Part shown: positions 15,581 to 19,128 of the stretch, one piece after another
How positions within the stretch are numbered: the stretch's first letter is position 1
Layout of the letters: each line of letters starts with the position of its first letter
Assembly: GCA_934667845.1 (NCBI GenBank)
Contig: CAKUMQ010000051.1
Location: forward strand, 1-19,128
Direction of reading: 5' to 3'
Source: an uncultured Eubacteriales bacterium
GTDB lineage: Bacteria; Bacillota; Clostridia; Oscillospirales; Acutalibacteraceae
DNA length: 19,128 bases
The notes under the pieces: model-generated
What the model saw: only the letters and a program-made list of their open reading frames with translations
Told to the model about the DNA's origin: nothing
The model's database searches: none
Program-made: the position numbers and the translations under genes

Positions 15581-16306
15581 TTATCCGTTTTCGGCCGCAG
15601 CCTTGCTCTGGGCGGCGGCAAAGGCCGTCAGCAGGTCCAAAGACTGCTGATAGGCTTCCTGTTTCTTTTCTGCCGTTCCGGTGGCGCTGCGCACACCGAA
15701 GTACAGATGTTCGGGCAGCCCCTTCATAGCGTCGGAGCGCTGCAGCGTTGTACCGTACCAGTCGTAGCAGGTGCCGTTTTCGGCAAGGCTGTCCGCAGGC
15801 AGGTCGAGCGGCGCAAAAAACTGAGTCCCCTCGGACAAAAGGTTATATATGCGGTCGCGATAGGTGGAATCCTCAAACAGGAAAAACAGCCGGTCGCCCG
15901 CCGCCAGATGAACGGTCAGGTTCTGCGAATTGGCGTAAACCGACTGGGCAAGCGCCGCATTATTCTTCGAATTTAAGTACCAGTTTTCGATCTGTATCTC
16001 CACCTTGCCGTCGCCGTCGAGGTCTTTGGCATAGGGGGTCAGTGCTGCCTCCAGCGCACTGATCTGCTGGGCGTTCATCGGTTCGTTGGTGACCAGCGGA
16101 ATAAAATAATCCGGTTCGTCGCGCGTCGCCATCTGAATGATCAGCACGGTCAGCACGATCAGACCGGCGGCAACGCCGAACACGACCCATTTATAATGAT
16201 ACCAGAAGTTCTCCCATTTTCCCTTCGGGGTCTGCGGCTGAGCGGGAGGAGGGGGCGGTAAAAGCTCGTCCTCCGGCACTCCGGCCAGCGCCCATTCTCT
16301 TGCCAT
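15581..16306 (-). CDS. Single-pass membrane-anchored protein of unknown function
   Basis: I do not recognise a named family. The 241-residue protein has a short cytoplasmic N-terminus with a proline run (residues 17-21) and lysine/aromatic residues before one membrane helix (about 39-59, VVFGVAAGLIVLTVLIIQM). About 180 mostly hydrophilic residues follow, probably outside the cell, with DLDGDGKVEI (95-104) resembling part of a calcium loop but not a canonical EF-hand. It ends in an Ala/Gln-rich helix. I chose ATG 16306: the upstream in-frame ATG at 16405 lies before the predicted transcription start (about 16370), while an AAAGGA motif sits 13 bases before 16306. It is first in a unit with pepD; a link to peptide use is only positional. 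Confidence 0.8.
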   Translation of the reverse strand: MAREWALAGVPEDELLPPPPPAQPQTPKGKWENFWYHYKWVVFGVAAGLIVLTVLIIQMATRDEPDYFIPLVTNEPMNAQQISALEAALTPYAKDLDGDGKVEIQIENWYLNSKNNAALAQSVYANSQNLTVHLAAGDRLFFLFEDSTYRDRIYNLLSEGTQFFAPLDLPADSLAENGTCYDWYGTTLQRSDAMKGLPEHLYFGVRSATGTAEKKQEAYQQSLDLLTAFAAAQSKAAAENG

Positions 16307-16376
16307 GGGGTCAGTCCCGTCCTTTCTGTCGCCGGCGGTCGAAAAACGGGCCGCCTTTGCGAAAAATCCTGTTGTC

Positions 16377-16405
16377 AGTATACCATGCCTGCCGCGCGGA
16401 CGCAA
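16377..16405 (-). promoter_or_regulatory. Sigma-A promoter (extended -10) of the membrane protein-pepD unit
   Basis: On the minus strand TTGCGT (16400-16405) and TATACT (16377-16382) are 17 bases apart, and TGG just before TATACT makes an extended -10. The start should be near 16370. The -10 region and flanks closely match the promoter at 8311-8340. Confidence 0.65.
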
Positions 16406-16446
16406 GGATTTTTACACAAAGTTCACATTTGTTTTGCAAAAGGGGC

Positions 16447-16475
16447 TTGCATGGCGGGAAAATACGTGCTAGGAT
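16447..16475 (+). promoter_or_regulatory. Probable sigma-A promoter of the nitroreductase gene
   Basis: TTGCAT (16447-16452) and TAGGAT (16470-16475) are 17 bases apart, with TGC giving an extended -10. The start would be near 16482, about 27 bases before the ATG. It is divergent from the promoter at 16377-16405. Between them lies a small inverted repeat (ACAAA, 7 bases, TTTGT at 16416-16432) that could be an operator but is too short to claim. Confidence 0.5.
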
Positions 16476-16508
16476 AGCTATATACCAAAGGAAACGGAGT
16501 GAGCAGAT

Positions 16509-17027
16509 ATGGAGTTATATGAGGGATTGCTGACCAGGCGCAGTGTGCGCAGCTTTAAGCCGGACGCCGTGCCGCAGGAGCAGCTGGAGAAGATCGCCGA
16601 GGCGGGACTCTATGCCGCAAGCGGTATGGGGCGTCAGGCGACGAAGATCGTTGTGATCACCGACCGGGCGCTGCGGGACAGGCTGTCACACGATAACGCC
16701 GTTGTTATGGGGCGGGAGGAGATCGACCCGTTTTACGGCGCGCCCGCCGTGCTTCTGGTGCTCGCCGATAAAAAGGTGCCGACAGCGGTATACGACGGCA
16801 GCCTCGTGATGGGGAACCTGATGCTGGCGGCGCATGCGCTCGGCCTCGGCAGCTGCTGGATCCACCGCGCCAAAGAGGAATTCGAGAGCGAAGAGGGGAA
16901 AGCGATCCTCAGAGAGCTCGGTATCGAGGGCGACTGGGAGGGGATCGGTCACTGTGTGGTCGGTTATCCCGCCGAGCCGCCGAAAGCGCCCGCTGCGCGG
17001 CGTCCCGAACGGATCATCCGCGCGTAA
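16509..17027 (+). CDS. Nitroreductase-family FMN oxidoreductase
   Basis: A 172-residue protein, at the short end of the nitroreductase fold. TRRSVRSFKPDAV (residues 9-21) is the Arg/Ser segment that binds the FMN phosphate; YAASGMGRQATKIVV follows, and the central helix GSLVMGNLMLAAHALGLGSCWI is characteristic. The C-terminus has the usual HCVVGYPAEPP. These enzymes use NAD(P)H and FMN to reduce nitro groups, quinones or other substrates; the natural substrate cannot be told. GGAG (16496-16499) lies 9 bases before ATG 16509. It is monocistronic, with its own promoter and terminator, and divergent from the membrane protein-pepD unit. Confidence 0.93.
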   Translation: MELYEGLLTRRSVRSFKPDAVPQEQLEKIAEAGLYAASGMGRQATKIVVITDRALRDRLSHDNAVVMGREEIDPFYGAPAVLLVLADKKVPTAVYDGSLVMGNLMLAAHALGLGSCWIHRAKEEFESEEGKAILRELGIEGDWEGIGHCVVGYPAEPPKAPAARRPERIIRA

Positions 17028-17046
17028 AAACAGAAGAACAAGCAAA

Positions 17047-17091
17047 AAGGTGCTGCGGCTGTCCCCCGATACGGGGGAGCCGCAGCACCTT
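17047..17091. terminator. Bidirectional terminator between nitroreductase and glutamine synthetase
   Basis: AAGGTGCTGCGGCT (17047-17060) pairs perfectly with AGCCGCAGCACCTT (17078-17091). After a two-base bulge, an inner stem CCCCCG/CGGGGG (17063-17068 and 17072-17077) closes an ATA loop, about 20 base pairs in all. The minus side has TTTTT directly after the stem (for glutamine synthetase, stop at 17105) and the plus side has TTGGTTTT (for the nitroreductase). Confidence 0.93.
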
Positions 17092-17104
17092 GGTTTTGCA
17101 CAGA

Positions 17105-19128
17105 TCAAACGCTCAGCAGCATTTCCATATAGCTCGGATAGGGCCAGTACTCCTTTGCCGTCAGCGTTTCCAGCGTGTCCGTTACCTCCCGCATGTGATC
17201 CATTGTCGGCAGGATGCGGTCGCGGTAGAGGCAGGAGCGGGTCACGGCATCAGCTTCACGCTCCGCCGCGGCAAGCGTCTCCTCAAGCTGTGCCGCCGTG
17301 TCATAGAGCTGATCGGTCAGCGCGTTGAGCTTGCCCGCCAGCTCCTTTTCGACGCGGGGCGAAAGCCCGATCTCGTGCATTTTCATAACGGTGCCGCACA
17401 GCTGATCGGTGTACCCGATCACGGCGGGGAGAATATCCTGCCGCACCATTTCGAGCATGGTCAGCGCTTCGATGTGCTCCAGATTGCAGTAGGTCTCGAG
17501 CAGAATCCGCTGACGGGAGATCATCTCGGCGGCGGAGTACACGCCGTAGCGGGTGAACAGGCGCACGTTTTCCGGCCGCGTGAAATAGGGGATGCAGTCG
17601 GGCGTTGAGCGCAGGTTCAAAAGCCCGCGTTTTTCCGCTTCCTTCACCCAGGTGTCGTCATAGCCGTTGCCGTTGAACAGGATGCGGCCATGCTCCCGGA
17701 TCGTGCGGCGGATCAGGGTGTTGAGCGCCGTGTTAAAATCGTCGGCGGCCTCCAGCTCGTCGGCGAACGCATCGAGCGACTCCGCCACGATGGTGTTGAG
17801 CACCGTGTTGGCATCGGCAATGGAGGCGGAGGAGCCGACCATGCGGAATTCGAACTTGTTGCCCGTGAACGCAAACGGCGAGGTGCGGTTGCGGTCGGTC
17901 GTATCCTTCGGAAAGCGCGGCAGCACATGGACACCGATCTTAAGCTGCACCCGTTCGCGGCTGTCGTATGCCGTCCCCTTGGCGATGGATTCCAGAATAT
18001 CCGTCAGCTCATCCCCGAGGAACATGGAGATGATGGCGGGCGGCGCCTCGTGACCGCCGAGCCGGTGATCGTTTCCGGCACCGCAGGCGGAAATGCGCAG
18101 CAGATCCTGATGGAGGTCGACCGCCCGGATCACGGCGCACAAAAACAGCAGGAACTGGGCGTTTTCGTGCGGTGTTTCTCCCGGCTCAAGCAGATTCGCG
18201 CCGGTATCGGTGGACAGCGACCAGTTGTTATGCTTGCCGCTGCCGTTGACGCCCGCAAACGGCTTTTCGTGCAGCAGACAGACCAGACCGTGACGCTCGG
18301 CGATGGTTTTCATCAGCTCCATGGTCAGCTGGTTATGGTCGGTGGCGATATTGGTGGTGGTGAAGATCGGCGCCAGCTCGTGCTGAGCGGGAGCTGCCTC
18401 ATTATGACGGGTCTTGGCGAGGATACCGAGCTTCCACAGCTCCTCGTCCAGCTCCTGCATAAATGCGGCGACGCGGGGGCGGATGGCGCCGAAATAGTGG
18501 TCGTCCATCTCCTGACCCTTCGGGGGACGGGCACCGAACAGCGTCCTGCCGGTAATTTTGAGGTCACGCCGCTTTTCATAAACGGCGCGGTCGACCAGAA
18601 AATACTCCTGCTCGGGACCGACGGTGGTATGCACGATACCGGCGTCGGTGTTTCCGAACAGGCGCAGCACGCGCAGCGCCTGTGTGTTGATCGCCTCCAT
18701 CGAGCGCAGAAGCGGCGTCTTTTTGTCGAGCGCCTCGCCGCCGTAGGAGCAGAAAGCGGTCGGAATGCAGAGCACGCCGTTTTTGATAAACGCATAAGAG
18801 GTCGGATCCCATGCCGTGTATCCGCGCGCTTCAAAGGTGGCGCGCAGACCGCCGGACGGGAAAGAGGAGGCGTCCGGCTCACCCTTCACAAGCTCCTTGC
18901 CGGAAAACTCCATGATAACCTTGCCGTCTCCGGCGGGGGAGATAAAGCTGTCGTGCTTTTCCGCTGTGATACCGGTCAGCGGCTGGAACCAGTGGGTATA
19001 ATGGGTCGCCCCTTTTTCGATCGCCCAGTCCTTCATGGCGTTGGCGACCACGCCGGCAATACCCGGATCCAGGTGCTTACCCTGCCGGATGGTTTGTTTC
19101 AAGGCTTTGTAGGTCTCGGCAGGGAGAC
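17105..19128 (-). CDS. glnN: Glutamine synthetase type III, 5' end missing
   Basis: GSIII makes glutamine from glutamate, ammonia and ATP. The frame is open to the window edge and reads LPAETYKALKQTIRQGK before the family-typical segment, so the TTG at 19102 is internal and roughly 25 to 35 N-terminal residues are missing. Visible parts are THYTHWFQPLTGITAEKHDSF, GPEQEYFLVD, RHNEAAPAQHELAPIF, the ATP/glutamate-binding NGSGKHNNWS, and the C-terminal EYWPYPSYMEMLL. The about 670 visible residues fit a family of around 700, much longer than GSI (about 450-470). GSIII is common in Bacteroidetes, cyanobacteria and ruminal or gut Clostridia. Its promoter and any nitrogen-control site lie outside the window. 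Some annotations call it glnA. Confidence 0.97.
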   Translation of the reverse strand, partial: LPAETYKALKQTIRQGKHLDPGIAGVVANAMKDWAIEKGATHYTHWFQPLTGITAEKHDSFISPAGDGKVIMEFSGKELVKGEPDASSFPSGGLRATFEARGYTAWDPTSYAFIKNGVLCIPTAFCSYGGEALDKKTPLLRSMEAINTQALRVLRLFGNTDAGIVHTTVGPEQEYFLVDRAVYEKRRDLKITGRTLFGARPPKGQEMDDHYFGAIRPRVAAFMQELDEELWKLGILAKTRHNEAAPAQHELAPIFTTTNIATDHNQLTMELMKTIAERHGLVCLLHEKPFAGVNGSGKHNNWSLSTDTGANLLEPGETPHENAQFLLFLCAVIRAVDLHQDLLRISACGAGNDHRLGGHEAPPAIISMFLGDELTDILESIAKGTAYDSRERVQLKIGVHVLPRFPKDTTDRNRTSPFAFTGNKFEFRMVGSSASIADANTVLNTIVAESLDAFADELEAADDFNTALNTLIRRTIREHGRILFNGNGYDDTWVKEAEKRGLLNLRSTPDCIPYFTRPENVRLFTRYGVYSAAEMISRQRILLETYCNLEHIEALTMLEMVRQDILPAVIGYTDQLCGTVMKMHEIGLSPRVEKELAGKLNALTDQLYDTAAQLEETLAAAEREADAVTRSCLYRDRILPTMDHMREVTDTLETLTAKEYWPYPSYMEMLLSV

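Noticed and set aside
15863..16024. An EF-hand or dockerin in the membrane-anchored protein
   Set aside because: DLDGDGKVEI looks like the first part of a calcium loop, but the acidic residue expected at loop position 12 is off by one and there is no second loop.
16307..16405. An N-terminal extension of the membrane-anchored protein starting at ATG 16405
   Set aside because: The start codon overlaps the predicted -35 box and lies upstream of the expected transcription start; the extension has no ribosome binding site I can see.
1..19128. A hidden defence, phage, CRISPR or biosynthetic system
   Set aside because: Nearly all sequence is accounted for by recognisable housekeeping or metabolic genes with ordinary promoters and terminators. 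No repeats in array form, integrases, transposases or clusters of unknown genes were found.

Overview
The window looks like a chromosomal, largely housekeeping segment from a GC-rich member of the Clostridia, most likely of the Ruminococcaceae/Oscillospiraceae type. The evidence is a Gram-positive PolC replicase, a type III glutamine synthetase, a GlgC/GlgD pair in place of a lone GlgC, the rseP-ispG-polC gene order common in Firmicutes, strong AGGAGG-like ribosome binding sites, and a tRNA gene that encodes its own CCA. I see no phage, transposon, CRISPR, toxin-antitoxin or defence genes, and no region of clearly different composition. I did not find a convincing new multi-gene system.

Layout. 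(1) 1-6031, plus strand: the 3' end of the site-2 protease rseP, then ispG (isoprenoid synthesis) and polC (replicative polymerase), all closely spaced. A long hairpin lies after polC. (2) 6165-6319, plus strand: a solitary tRNA-Lys(UUU) with a perfect consensus sigma-A promoter and its own terminator. (3) 6362-8340, minus strand: a two-gene unit, flavin reductase-like protein followed by an iron-dependent alcohol dehydrogenase, with terminators at 6362-6443. (4) 8359-9993, minus strand: a SpoVB/MOP-family lipid-linked oligosaccharide flippase starting at TTG, with a sporulation-sigma-like promoter upstream. (5) 10204-14091, plus strand: a glycogen operon, glgC-glgD-glgA, with its own promoter and a strong terminator. 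(6) 13905-16405, minus strand: a membrane-anchored protein of unknown function followed by the dipeptidase pepD. (7) 16447-17091, plus strand: a monocistronic nitroreductase. (8) 17105-19128, minus strand: type III glutamine synthetase, cut at its 5' end by the window edge.

The genes join core growth functions (replication, isoprenoids, envelope proteolysis, translation) with carbon storage, peptide breakdown, nitrogen assimilation and fermentation redox.

The most notable observations are these. The pepD reading frame has no stop before the glg/pepD terminator hairpin; it reads through the hairpin and into the antisense strand of glgA, giving a tail of about 70 residues beyond the normal domain end. 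GlgA has alanine where the conserved KxGGL lysine is expected. GlgD has lost all the visible catalytic motifs. Two minus-strand promoters 8 kb apart share a nearly identical 25-bp core.
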